From the NCBI RefSeq assembly GCF_000717995.1, contig NZ_JODM01000028.1, forward strand, positions 1 through 64,000: DNA of 64,000 nt, written 5' to 3'. Of the stretch, positions 1 through 8,559 are shown one piece after another. The stretch is from Streptomyces violaceorubidus (GTDB lineage Bacteria > Actinomycetota > Actinomycetes > Streptomycetales > Streptomycetaceae). Numbering within the stretch: position 1 is the first letter of the stretch; every line of letters starts with the position of its first letter. The notes under the pieces are model-generated. The model saw only the letters and a program-made list of their open reading frames with translations, ran no database searches and was not told the origin of the DNA. Position numbers and translations under genes: made by a program.

Positions 1-430
1 AACGAGGCATGGCACGGCTGAAGTCCTGGCAGACCTTCCGCAGATCCCGCGTCAGCCCCAACCGCATGAGCGTCATCACCAAAGCCGTCCTCACCCTGGA
101 GAAGCAACGCTGAAAATGCTCAGTGACGCTCACCTCCCCGACGTACGGAGGCTCTACGTCGGCCGCGCGTCCGGGACGCCGACGCTCCGGGCGCTCCTCC
201 GGATTCTCTGAGAGATCGTGCCACTCGTCGAAGAGCCGCTCACCACGCTCGAAGGGGTCTTCCTCTTCGAGAGGATCCCTCGAAGAGAGCCCTCTCCACG
301 GCGTGGTGTAGCCGGGCGAGACGTACGCCCCGCCCTCTTCCAGCTCTTCGACGAACGCCTCCTCCTCCAGCTCCTCGTAGCTGCGGCGGGTAGGACGGCA
401 CGCCGGTCCGCTGAACTCGTCGTAGGTCAC
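1..430 (-). CDS. acidic hypothetical protein, cut by the IS or window edge
   Basis: A minus-strand frame starts with GTG at 430 and stays open to the window edge, so its stop is not visible. The N-terminal part is very acidic (runs such as YEELEEEAFVEELEEG, then DPLEEEDPFERGERLFDEW), with no recognisable domain. A weak GGGGAT sequence precedes the start. From about base 130 downward the frame enters the IS end, so the original gene was probably truncated by that insertion and the last residues may be IS-encoded. It is most likely a cargo gene of the integrated element. Its function is unknown, and it could be a chance frame. Confidence 0.4.
   Translation of the reverse strand, partial: MTYDEFSGPACRPTRRSYEELEEEAFVEELEEGGAYVSPGYTTPWRGLSSRDPLEEEDPFERGERLFDEWHDLSENPEERPERRRPGRAADVEPPYVGEVSVTEHFQRCFSRVRTALVMTLMRLGLTRDLRKVCQDFSRAMPR
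3..113 (+). CDS. IS transposase, C-terminal end (partial)
   Basis: The first bases encode the last 36 residues of a protein, starting in frame at base 3 and ending RMSVITKAVLTLEKQR before TGA. This arginine/lysine-rich tail resembles the C-termini of Streptomyces IS5/IS4-type DDE transposases; that match is from memory of the family. The catalytic DDE residues lie outside the window. The bases just after the stop are probably close to the right end of the insertion sequence, but no inverted repeat can be confirmed without the left end. The IS lies within, or at the edge of, the integrated element that ends near 3300. Confidence 0.6.
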   Translation, partial: RGMARLKSWQTFRRSRVSPNRMSVITKAVLTLEKQR

Positions 431-1031
431 AGTGATCCCCAATCGTCGGTGAACCGCGGAATGCGGTCACACCTTTGTTATGGGGCGTGGAGCGCGGGAT
501 GTTTGGCCAAGAGGCCGACGGATGTGGGGAGCGACATCGAGGAGGGGCGGGGACCTGGTTTTGGTGACTGTGTGTGATAATCGCCAGTTCGACCCCTCGA
601 TAGGGGCTCCGGAGACCCAAAACGCCGTAGCGGCCCCTGGTGCCCCTCAGGGGCGAACGAGGGTCTGGTGAGCCTGGGGGGGGGGACCCGAAGCGACTGC
701 AAGACCCTCAGGTGGGCACACAGCCCCTTCGTGAGCCTCCATCGCCTCCACTGCCCCCGTCAGGTGGACGCCTCCGCCTCCCGTGGTCAGAGTCGGGGTC
801 AAAGTGTCGAACTAAACGGCATTTTCCTTTTACTCCCTACGCGCTAAGGAAGAATTGAGAAGTACCCCCAATTTCGTCCAGTCTGGAATCCTTGCAGGTC
901 AGAGGCGGTGGCAAACTGGCCAGTTTGGAGGAGGTTTGTCGACGGGGAGGACGCACCTCGGCGTGAACAAGCCAAGGTGACTGGAACAAGCCCCTTCGGA
1001 TGCCGCCGAGCTGGCTCCGGCGAACGCGACG
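431..1031. other. gene-poor stretch of the integrated element
   Basis: I see no convincing gene in these 600 bases. The short frames on both strands lack ribosome binding sites and Streptomyces-like codon use. The stretch holds a run of ten G (676-685), a small GC hairpin near 640-655, and an AT-richer segment at about 800-900, unlike the host sequence after 3340. It may be decayed element DNA or a regulatory or attachment region. Confidence 0.5.
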
Positions 1032-1063
1032 AACCCCGCTCCCGGAGTGTCCGGGGCGGGGTT
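1032..1063 (-). terminator. hairpin after the zinc-ribbon gene
   Basis: The arms AACCCCGC-TCCCGGA and TCCGGG-GCGGGGTT pair with a 3-base loop and one bulged base. The hairpin lies 24 bases beyond the stop of the minus-strand gene that ends at 1087, the expected place for a factor-independent terminator. Confidence 0.7.
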
Positions 1064-1086
1064 TCCGTCACGCAGAGTGAAGATCG

Positions 1087-1584
1087 TCAGGCGGCGACGG
1101 GGAGGACGCCGCGGACGCAGCCGACGTGAACGGGGAGCCACGTCTCACCCCGCTCGACGATCTCCGTCGACGTGTCGGCGCCGTCACCGCACCACGCGCA
1201 CACAGCCTCACCCCGGCACGTCGCGCACGTCATGTCGCCGTACTCGTCGGTGACGGTGCGGATCGTCTGGCGCTGCCCGCAGTCGTCGCAGCGTCCCGCA
1301 GCCTGCGGCCCCTGGGGCTCCAGGACGGGCACGCCGGCCGCCAGCGCCTCCCCCACGAGAACGAGCGTCGGAGCGTCGCGCAGCTCCGTGACGGAGCCGA
1401 GGACGAACACGGCGGCGAAGTCGGTGACGGAGTGGTCGGTGTGCGTGGCGTAGGTAGCGGAGGCGCCCATCTGCTGCGCGACGTCGAAGGCGTAGCCGCG
1501 GAGGTTGTCGACGTTGTCCTCCGTCGCGACGGGGCCGACGACGAGGAAGGCGGGGGTGATGGAAGCGGGGGTGTTGGCGTACAT
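1087..1584 (-). CDS. hypothetical protein: nucleotide-fold-like N-terminus plus zinc-ribbon cysteines
   Basis: The protein is 165 aa. The ATG at 1584 has a strong GAGGAGAG ribosome binding site, so I prefer it to a longer frame starting at 1650. Residues 1-90 look like a small alpha/beta domain (AFLVVGPVATEDNVDNLRG, then a hydrophobic AAVFVLGS strand and LAAGVPVLEP), faintly like DUF4406/nucleoside-deoxyribosyltransferase folds. The C-terminal half carries CDDC, CATC and CAWC pairs plus HVGC, enough for one or two zinc sites. It lies downstream of the integrase on the same strand with a hairpin between them, and is followed by a terminator. Its role is unknown. It could be an element cargo protein or a DNA-binding accessory such as a recombination directionality factor, but no homology proves this. 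Confidence 0.7.
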   Translation of the reverse strand: MYANTPASITPAFLVVGPVATEDNVDNLRGYAFDVAQQMGASATYATHTDHSVTDFAAVFVLGSVTELRDAPTLVLVGEALAAGVPVLEPQGPQAAGRCDDCGQRQTIRTVTDEYGDMTCATCRGEAVCAWCGDGADTSTEIVERGETWLPVHVGCVRGVLPVAA

Positions 1585-1609
1585 TGGTCTCTCCTCTGTT
1601 GAGGACGAG

Positions 1610-1642
1610 AGCCCCGTGATCTGTCCAGGATGCTGCGGGGCT
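1610..1642 (-). terminator. hairpin between integrase and zinc-ribbon gene
   Basis: The arms AGCCCCG and CGGGGCT are separated by about 19 bases, lie just past the integrase stop, and continue into AAAG on the other side. It may attenuate read-through from the integrase. The long loop makes it weaker than the hairpin at 1032-1063. Confidence 0.4.
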
Positions 1643-1659
1643 TTCGCCATGTATCGGGT

Positions 1660-3279
1660 CTAGGCGTTCGGCTGAGCTGTGATCCACTGCGGTTTGACGC
1701 GCTCCAGGACTGGAGTCCTGTCGCCGCGATACTTGGCCGGCACGGCTCGCAGCCGTTCGACCGTCAGGGCCAGGAGGAGCCGCTTCGTAGCCAGGTCGGC
1801 GGCGTCCCACGCCTCCGCCAGTTCCTCCGGCTCCAGGAGGGGCGTCAGGTCGGCGTCGCGCGAGAGACCTTCGATCTCCGCCCGGAGTGACGCCAACTGG
1901 CCGTCAAGGGCCGCCTTCAGGGTCTGGTATCGCCGCTCCCCGTCGTCACCCGGGAACGACCCTGTGACGTAGTAGGCCGTGTCCAGCTTGTCGCGACGTT
2001 CGGCGATGCCCTCGATGGCTGCCTTGGCCTCCTGGAGGCGCAGGCGTCGCGACGGGTCCTGATGGCCGTACCACTCGCGGGCAATCTTCATAAGTACGTC
2101 GACGTCGTACGGGTCATCCGGGTCGAGGGCGGTAACCCATGACTGCCACAGGTAGGTCACGGCATCGTCGGCGTCCGCGGAATCGATGTACATGCCCTGA
2201 CACGCCTCCGGACCGCTCTCCGCTCGACGGAGGCACCGGTACTGCTTGCCGCCGCGCACCATGGGACCGTCACATCGTCCGCACTTGACGATCCCCGTCA
2301 GGAGGGATTGCGCCTGGCGGGACCCGCGGCGCTTGCCCGCCGTGCCGGCGTTCGTGAACCCTGGCGTCACCTCCCGGGTCCGTGACCGCAGGATGGAGAC
2401 GATGCGGAGTCGCTCCTCCGGCGTCACCACTCCTTCGCCGACGCGCACGGGGGTGCCGTCGAGGCCAAGGACGACGTCACCCGTCACCCGCCAGTACTCG
2501 CGCCCCGTTGCGGGGTCCTCGACACGCTCCTTGCGATGCATGAGTCCCGCAGTCCCCGGGGTCCGCGCCCATGCGGCAACGGTAGTCGCTCGCCACCGCT
2601 TCCCACGCCGGGTGAGGTTCCCCGCCGTCGTCAGCCACACTGCGACGCTGAGAGCCGACTCGCCGGCCAGGAGCCGATCCGCCATTTCCCGTGCGATGGG
2701 GTATTCGTCGGGGTGGCGCACGAGCTGTGCGGCACGGCGACGGGAGTCGTCGGGATAGAGACGCTGGGATTTCAGGCCATACGGCGCGGGACCGCCCGGC
2801 CAGTGCCCCAGGGGTCGATGCGCCTCCTTACCGATGCGGGTGCGTACTCCGATGTTGATCGCTTCAGAGCGTGCCTGCTCTGCCGCCACGGCGAAGATGA
2901 TCCGGTGATTCGGATTGCGGGAGTCCAGTCCGTCGACCTGCGCCCGGAGAGCCGCGCCGATCCGCTCGAAGTCGTCGAGGACGATGCCGACGTGTCCCAT
3001 CCCGCGCCGGCTCAGGCGGTCCAGTTTGTACACCCACAGGGAGCCGGTCTCACGGGCGAGCACTGCGGCAATGGCGGCATCGAACTCTTCACGCTTGACC
3101 CCGCGCTTCGACGCGCTGACCTCCTCCCGCCAGACCTTACGGACGGTCTTGCCCTCTGCTTCAATCGCTTTGCGGAGAACGCCCTCGTGAGCGTCGAGTG
3201 TCGCCTTGTCGTCCATCAGCGTGGAGCGCCGAAGGAAGATGTCGGCAAGCCCCGACGGGTCCGCCGTCGTCGTTGTCAT
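1660..3279 (-). CDS. int: large serine integrase
   Basis: This 539-aa site-specific recombinase integrates and excises a phage or integrative element by double-strand cleavage through a serine-DNA link. The N-terminal resolvase domain (about 12-155) has the catalytic serine at S19 in LRRSTLMDD, the YKLDRLSRRG motif near 84-93 and the EQARSEAINIGVRTRIGK stretch near 134-151. The recombinase domain follows at about 160-300. A zinc ribbon uses C333, C336, C349 and C360, followed by a predicted coiled-coil insertion at about 413-472, as in phiC31-type enzymes. The start faces the chromosomal junction near 3300, so the attachment site lies directly upstream of int. It looks complete, so the enzyme is probably active. 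The target gene, phoD, is discussed under findings. Confidence 0.96.
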   Translation of the reverse strand: MTTTTADPSGLADIFLRRSTLMDDKATLDAHEGVLRKAIEAEGKTVRKVWREEVSASKRGVKREEFDAAIAAVLARETGSLWVYKLDRLSRRGMGHVGIVLDDFERIGAALRAQVDGLDSRNPNHRIIFAVAAEQARSEAINIGVRTRIGKEAHRPLGHWPGGPAPYGLKSQRLYPDDSRRRAAQLVRHPDEYPIAREMADRLLAGESALSVAVWLTTAGNLTRRGKRWRATTVAAWARTPGTAGLMHRKERVEDPATGREYWRVTGDVVLGLDGTPVRVGEGVVTPEERLRIVSILRSRTREVTPGFTNAGTAGKRRGSRQAQSLLTGIVKCGRCDGPMVRGGKQYRCLRRAESGPEACQGMYIDSADADDAVTYLWQSWVTALDPDDPYDVDVLMKIAREWYGHQDPSRRLRLQEAKAAIEGIAERRDKLDTAYYVTGSFPGDDGERRYQTLKAALDGQLASLRAEIEGLSRDADLTPLLEPEELAEAWDAADLATKRLLLALTVERLRAVPAKYRGDRTPVLERVKPQWITAQPNA

Positions 3280-3345
3280 GTAGAGAACCGTAGTCGAACG
3301 GGTTCGTTGACGAGAACCTGCGGCGCTTCAACGCGGGTTCCGTCG
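3280..3345. other. right attachment junction (att site) of the integrated element
   Basis: Between the integrase start (3279) and intact phoD coding sequence (from 3337) the sequence changes from element-like to host-like. From about 3309 it encodes DENLRRFNA, which fits the segment of Streptomyces PhoD just before VPSVVQWDDHEV, so the crossover lies at or left of 3309. Alternatively it lies at the GGG near 3335-3337. Serine integrases share only a few bases between attP and attB, so the exact core cannot be read from one end. Confidence 0.65.
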
Positions 3346-4194
3346 GTCGTCCAGTGGGACGACCACGAGGTGCGCAACAACTGGTACCCGGGCCAGGCGA
3401 TCGCGGACACGGACGACCGGTACACGGAGAAGAGCGTCGACGTACTGGCCGCCCGCGCCCGGCGCGCGTTCGGCGAGTACTTCCCGATCTTCACGCTGCG
3501 CCCCGGCGCACGCGAGGGGCGGGTGCACCGGGTGCTGCGCCAGGGCCCGTTGCTCGACGTGTTCGTCCTGGACATGCGGACCTACCGCAACGCCAACTCC
3601 CCCGGCGGACAGACCGTGGACCCGCAGGGCATCCTGGGCCGCGAGCAGTTGGAGTGGCTCAAGCGGGAGCTGGCGCGCTCGCGTGCGGTGTGGAAGGTCA
3701 TCGCGGCGGACATGCCAATCGGTCTCGTCGTGCCGGACGCCACCGAGGGCGCCCCCAACATCGAGGCCATCGCGCAGGGCGACCCCGGCGCACCCCTGGG
3801 GCGCGAGCTGCAGATCGCCGAGCTGCTGCGCTTCGTCAAGCACCGCCGGATCACCGGCACGGTGTGGCTCACGGCCGACGTGCACCACACCTCGGCCCAG
3901 CACTACCAGCCTTCGCGGGCCGCGTTCGGTGACTTCGAGCCCTTCTGGGAGTTCGTGTCCGGGCCGCTCAACGCGGGCGCGTTCCCCGCCAGTGCGCTGG
4001 ACGACACCTTCGGTCCCGAGCGGGTCTTCGTGAAGGCGCCCACCGCCTCGAACGTGTCCCCGGCGGTCGGCTACCAGTTCTTCGGCGAGGTCGACATCGA
4101 CGGCGACAGCGCCGACATGACGGTCCGGCTGCGAGAGCAGGACGGCACGGTGCTGTTCACGAAGGTGCTGCGACCGGGCCGGGTCGGACAGTAG
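3309..4194 (+). pseudogene. phoD: phoD alkaline phosphatase, 3' fragment left by integration
   Basis: About 295 residues of the C-terminal half of a PhoD-type phosphodiesterase/alkaline phosphatase remain. Visible metallophosphatase motifs are QWDDHEVRNNW near the start, DMRTYRNAN, AADMPIGLVVPD, and TADVHHTSAQHY, which supplies metal ligands. The signal peptide, N-terminal domain and first metal-binding motifs are absent and would be at the other end of the integrated element. There is also an apparent frame change: DENLRRFNA is read in one frame up to 3335 and VPSVVQWDD in another from 3337, a net loss of two bases or gain of one. A frame from inside the integrase antisense runs into this sequence but would not give a working enzyme. 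It is non-functional unless the element excises. Confidence 0.9.
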
Positions 4195-4214
4195 TCCCGT
4201 AGCCTGTCGGGTGT

Positions 4215-4247
4215 GCCGCGCATCGGCGTCATCCCCCGGTGCGCGGC
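4215..4247 (+). terminator. hairpin after phoD
   Basis: The eight-base arms GCCGCGCA and TGCGCGGC sit 20 bases after the phoD stop with a 17-base loop. This is a plausible terminator of the phosphatase transcript. Confidence 0.45.
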
Positions 4248-4345
4248 CCCTGCGTCCTGGTGCGGCGCATGCTGCGACTTCCCCGCCTTCATGGCCGTTT
4301 CCCCAGGTCAGGGCGATTGTCAGTGGTCGCCTCTACGGTTTTTCC

Positions 4346-5749
4346 ATGACGCGATCCTTGCAGGCCGTGGCCTATCGACGACCCTCCGTGCTGGAGTCCG
4401 CAGCGGGCGGACGGCACCTGGGGCTGGAGACGTCCCACGGTGCGACGCCCGCCGGTGCCGTGGACCATCCGCGCTTCTTCGCGGGGTTTTTGACGGCACC
4501 GCAGAAGGCGTCCGCGGCGCTGCTCGCGGTGGCCGACGTGGCCGCCGCCCGGTACTACCAGCCGCAGTTGCGCGCCTCGCTCGACCCGGTGGTGACGGGC
4601 AGCGGCGACCGGCTCCGTTTCGAGTCCTTCTCCGGCTGCGGCGGGGTCTACGCCCGACTGGACGTGCTGGCGGCGGGCCTCGACGGCGGCGAGGTCGGGC
4701 GCGGCACGACGAACGTCGACGTCAACGACCCCTTGCGCGAGGCCCTGTCCCGGATCGGCGCCGACGATCCGCTGCACCTTCGGGTCGGCCCCGAGGAGCT
4801 GACCGTGACCACGCTCGACGGCCCGGTCGTGGAGAAGAAGGTGCCGCTGCCGGACCGGTGGCTGCGCGGCTTCGCCGAGGCCCAGGTCATAGCGGCCGGC
4901 TTCGATCTGCGGGCCGAACTGGACGCGGTCGAGGCGGTGCGCTTCTTGCGTGCGCTGCCGCGCGGCGGCGGGAGCGGGGCAGCCGGCCCCCGGTGGGTCG
5001 TGCCGTCCGGGCGTTCGCTGCGGCCGACGACGCGTGCGGTGCCGGGCGCGGTGTGCCTGCCCGGTCCGGAGCGGCTGGCCGCGATGCGGCGCGTCCTGCG
5101 GCACGCGACGGCCCTGCGCGTCTACGGACCGGCCATCGCCCCGGGAGCCGCCGCCACGGCCTCCGCGTGGGAGGTGCTGCTGCCGGGTATGCGCCTCACC
5201 CTCACCCTGTCCCCCGACGCGGCGCGCGGGTTCTCCGGGGAGGGCGGTGTCCTCGAAGCGCTCGCCGCCGACGAGGCCGCCGAGGACGCCGAGCTGGTCT
5301 CGGTGCTCCTCGCCTGGGAGCCGCGGATCGACATCGCCGACCTGGCCGCCGCCTCGGGGCTGACCGCGGAGCGGGTGCGTGCCGCTCTGGTCCGTCTCGG
5401 CACGTCGGGGCGCGTCGGGTACGACACCGCGGAGGCGGCGTACTTCCACCGCGAGCTGCCGTACGACGCGGAGCGCGTGGAGCGCCACAATCCGCGGCTG
5501 CGTGCGGCCCGCGCCCTGGTGGCGGCGGGCGCGGTCGCCCTGGACGGTCCGATCGGGACGGTCACGGCCGAGGACGGTCATGTGCACCGGGTGCGCGAGG
5601 AGGCCGGGGTGCTCTCGTGCAGCTGCCTGTGGTGGGCCAAGTACCGGGGCGGGCGCGGTCCCTGCAAGCACGCGCTGGCGGTACGCATGGAGCGGCGGGG
5701 CGCGCGACGGGCGCAGGGGACGGTTCGGACCGACGGAGGTGCGCGATGA
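4346..5749 (+). CDS. SWIM zinc-finger protein
   Basis: The protein is 467 aa. Near its C-terminus it has a SWIM zinc finger: C425 and C427 in SCSC, then C440 and H442 in CKHAL. SWIM domains mediate DNA or protein contacts. The N-terminal 400 residues have no domain I recognise; they include winged-helix-like segments (IADLAAASGLTAERVRAALVR at about 330-350). The ATG at 4346 is chosen because homologous-looking sequence (MTRSLQAVAYRRPS) begins there. Its TGA overlaps the ATG of the next gene (ATGA at 5746-5749), so the two proteins are probably made together and interact. Families like this often sit beside MoxR ATPases and VWA proteins; none is present here. The function is unknown. Confidence 0.85.
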   Translation: MTRSLQAVAYRRPSVLESAAGGRHLGLETSHGATPAGAVDHPRFFAGFLTAPQKASAALLAVADVAAARYYQPQLRASLDPVVTGSGDRLRFESFSGCGGVYARLDVLAAGLDGGEVGRGTTNVDVNDPLREALSRIGADDPLHLRVGPEELTVTTLDGPVVEKKVPLPDRWLRGFAEAQVIAAGFDLRAELDAVEAVRFLRALPRGGGSGAAGPRWVVPSGRSLRPTTRAVPGAVCLPGPERLAAMRRVLRHATALRVYGPAIAPGAAATASAWEVLLPGMRLTLTLSPDAARGFSGEGGVLEALAADEAAEDAELVSVLLAWEPRIDIADLAAASGLTAERVRAALVRLGTSGRVGYDTAEAAYFHRELPYDAERVERHNPRLRAARALVAAGAVALDGPIGTVTAEDGHVHRVREEAGVLSCSCLWWAKYRGGRGPCKHALAVRMERRGARRAQGTVRTDGGAR

Positions 5750-8454
5750 CGACGACGACGGCGACTACGACTGCGACTGCGGAAGCGACAACGCTGCTGG
5801 TCGAGGCGGTGCGAGCGGGTCGGACGGCCGAGGTGGTGTCGCTGCTCGACGGCATGACCGACGCGGAGCGGCGCGCCTGTTTCCCCCGGCTGAAAGCCGT
5901 CCGCCAGGAGCTGAGGGCGGAGCGCTGGTCCGCCGAGTCCCGGCGGGCCCACCCGGCACTGCACGCGGCCGGAGCGGCGTGCCAGACCGGGGCTGCGGCC
6001 GTGGCCGACTGGCTGGCGGCCGTCGACATGCGCTGGTCGCAGGCGTCGCCCGCGGTCCTGCTGCATGTGCTGGGCGACCGGGATCCAGCGTGGCTGGCCG
6101 ACGTGGTGCACCGGCTCGCCCGGCGGCCGTCCGGTTCCAACGTGTCGTACGAGCTGATGGCCGGCCTGGTGCGGCTGGCCGGGTGCCCGGTGCCGACGAC
6201 GGAGGCGTACCTCCGGGGCTGGCTGAACGACGTCAGTGGCGGCTGGCAGCGCGGTGGCACGGTCTGCGACCGCCTGCGCCGCGATCCGCACCTGGCGGAG
6301 CTGGTCGCCGCCCTCTTCCGTACCGAAGGCATCGGCGCCCAGTTGGGATGGCTGTCCGCAGACGGACCGGACGGCTGGACCGGCGCACTGGCACGTCTGA
6401 CCGCCGAGGGCGCGCTCGACCGGCGGGCGATGGTCGACGCGTGTGTGGCGCGGCTGCTGCGCGGTGGCGCGCCGGCCGAGCTGCGGGTGTTCCTGCGCCT
6501 GCTGCACGACCTGGCGCTCACCCCCGAGGAGGAGCGCCTGCGGACGGCCGACTGGACGGCACTCGCCTCGGACGGGGTGCCGACGGTGGCGTCCCACGCC
6601 CAGTCGGTGCTGGGCACCCTGGCCCTGGCGGGAGAGCTGGCGCCACGTCGGTTGGCGGAGGCGACGGACGCGGTCCTGTTCCGCACGGAGAAGAAGCTCG
6701 TCCGGGCGCAGCTCGTGCTGCTCGGCAAGGTGCTCGCCCGGGACCCCGCCGCGGCCGGCGACCTGCTTCCGGCCGCCGCCGGCGCGTTCGGGCACGAGGA
6801 CTCCGACGTGCAGGAGCGGGCCTTGAAGCTGGTCGAGCGGCACGTCGGCAAGGTCAACGACCCGGAAGTCCGCGAGGAACTGGCGGGGGCAGCCGAGCAG
6901 TTGATCCCCGCCCTGCGCTCACGGGCCGTCCGCACCCTGGGCGCGACGCCGCCGGAGGCTCGGCCCGTGGTCCACGAGGAGGTGCTGCCTCCCCCGCCGC
7001 TGCCGGTGCGCCTGACCCCCGCTCCGGCGACGGCGGTCGAAGTCGCCGAGGAGATCAGCGCGTTGCTCGCCTCCGGAAGTGACGTGGCCGCGTTCGAGCG
7101 CACCCTGGACGGACTGGTCCGGCAGGCCCACCGGGACCGGGAGGCCCTGCTGGAAGCCCTCGCACCGGTGGTCGCCCGCCGCTGGTGGGCCGACCCGGAG
7201 CTGCGGCAGGGCCACCCGTCGGACGGTTTCTTCGCCCGCCGTCATGAACTGTTCGACAGCACCCGCGCCTTCGACCTCCTCCTGGCGACCTTGTACGGGG
7301 AAGTTCGGACGGACACCCTGCACCGGGTGGTCCGGGAGGGAGTGCCGAACTCCGGCTGTGCGCACAACTCGCTGGCCCGCCCCTTCGAGGCCCGGATGTG
7401 GGAGGCGGCCCACCGGCTGCGCACCGACCCGCAGCCGTTCCTGCTGGCCACCCCCACCTGGGACACGGGCCTGCTCGAAGCCGACGAGCTGGTGGACCGT
7501 CTGGACGCCTGCCGACGCGCGGGCTCCCGCGTCGCGCCGGTCGACTTCGGCCAGGCGCTGCTCCGGGTGCGTCGGGACGACCGCACGGCGGCGGTGGCGG
7601 CCGCGGAGCGCGCGGCAGCGCTGGGGACCGAGGAGGGGGAGCGGCTCGCGCGCCTGCTGACGGCCGAGCGGACCGCCCCTTCCGTCACCCGGCGGACGGC
7701 GGACACCCGCATCCTGGTGGAGCTCGGCGAGGTCCCCGACCTCCAGGGGGAGGAGTTCCCCGCCGCCCTGCGGCTGTTGGGGCGCCCGGTGAGCCCGTAC
7801 TCGGACCGGTGGTACTGCGGTCACTGGAGCGACGGGATACGCCGGCACTGGTTCGCCGTACTGCCCGACCGGCCGGAGCTGGTCGCCGCGCGGCTGCTGC
7901 GGGACGTGTCCGGGGTGGCCGTGGACGACCAGCGGGGCGCCGCCGCCGCGGTGCTGCCCCGGCTCGCCGAGGCGGACGGCGAGGCGGGTGAGGCCGCGCA
8001 CCTGTGCCTGGCGTACGGGCTGGGCGCACGGCATGCCGAGGACCGGCTCGCCGCCGTGGACGCCCTGCTGGTGCTGGCGGCGCGGGGGCGGCTCGACGCG
8101 GACCGGCTGGGCGCGGACCTCGGGCAGTTGGTGCGGCGCGGCGCGGTGAAGGCGGCACGGCTCGCCGACGCGGTGCGCACCGCCGCGGCGACGGGCGCGA
8201 ACGCCACCGTGTGGGCGGTCCTGCGTCAGGTGCTGCCCGTGCTGCTCGCCGACCTCGCCACCGGCGCGAGGACGGCATCGGCCCGCGGGCTCGGGGAGTT
8301 GCTGGCCGTGGCGGCCGAGTGTGCCGAGCGGACGGGCGCCCGCGGTGGTCTGCCGCACCTGTCCTCGGTGGCGGACCGGCGCGGCGCCTCACGGCTGGTG
8401 ACGCAGGCGCGGCGGCTGCGGGCGGCGCTGGCGGCGGATTCGGCCGCCGCCTGA
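5746..8454 (+). CDS. large DUF6493-type protein coupled to the SWIM protein
   Basis: The protein is 902 aa and starts in the ATGA overlap with the SWIM gene. After a threonine/alanine-rich start it is made of Leu/Ala-rich helical segments throughout, like HEAT or armadillo repeats (for example EEERLRTADWTALASDG and AHAQSVLGTLALAGE near 265-290). This suits a scaffold rather than an enzyme. I see no catalytic motif, signal peptide or membrane segment. The DUF6493 assignment is from memory of proteins found next to SWIM proteins in Streptomyces. The gene ends 105 bases before the next start. The pair may act as one cytoplasmic complex of unknown role. Confidence 0.8.
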   Translation: MTTTTATTTATAEATTLLVEAVRAGRTAEVVSLLDGMTDAERRACFPRLKAVRQELRAERWSAESRRAHPALHAAGAACQTGAAAVADWLAAVDMRWSQASPAVLLHVLGDRDPAWLADVVHRLARRPSGSNVSYELMAGLVRLAGCPVPTTEAYLRGWLNDVSGGWQRGGTVCDRLRRDPHLAELVAALFRTEGIGAQLGWLSADGPDGWTGALARLTAEGALDRRAMVDACVARLLRGGAPAELRVFLRLLHDLALTPEEERLRTADWTALASDGVPTVASHAQSVLGTLALAGELAPRRLAEATDAVLFRTEKKLVRAQLVLLGKVLARDPAAAGDLLPAAAGAFGHEDSDVQERALKLVERHVGKVNDPEVREELAGAAEQLIPALRSRAVRTLGATPPEARPVVHEEVLPPPPLPVRLTPAPATAVEVAEEISALLASGSDVAAFERTLDGLVRQAHRDREALLEALAPVVARRWWADPELRQGHPSDGFFARRHELFDSTRAFDLLLATLYGEVRTDTLHRVVREGVPNSGCAHNSLARPFEARMWEAAHRLRTDPQPFLLATPTWDTGLLEADELVDRLDACRRAGSRVAPVDFGQALLRVRRDDRTAAVAAAERAAALGTEEGERLARLLTAERTAPSVTRRTADTRILVELGEVPDLQGEEFPAALRLLGRPVSPYSDRWYCGHWSDGIRRHWFAVLPDRPELVAARLLRDVSGVAVDDQRGAAAAVLPRLAEADGEAGEAAHLCLAYGLGARHAEDRLAAVDALLVLAARGRLDADRLGADLGQLVRRGAVKAARLADAVRTAAATGANATVWAVLRQVLPVLLADLATGARTASARGLGELLAVAAECAERTGARGGLPHLSSVADRRGASRLVTQARRLRAALAADSAAA

Positions 8455-8559
8455 CCACCACACCCTCCCGAACGGGCAAAAAGCGTCCCAGAAGCCTTCT
8501 TTACCCATCGGTCACAGAGCGTTCGTGATCACGCAACACCGTTCCTTCACAGTGGGTGC

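Noticed and set aside
580..610. GTTCGACCCC sequence resembling a tRNA T-loop near 590
   Set aside because: No matching acceptor, anticodon or D arms could be placed around it, so it is not a tRNA.
2536..3300. Continuous plus-strand frame that leads into the phoD remnant
   Set aside because: Most of it is antisense to the serine integrase; only the part after about 3337 matches PhoD.
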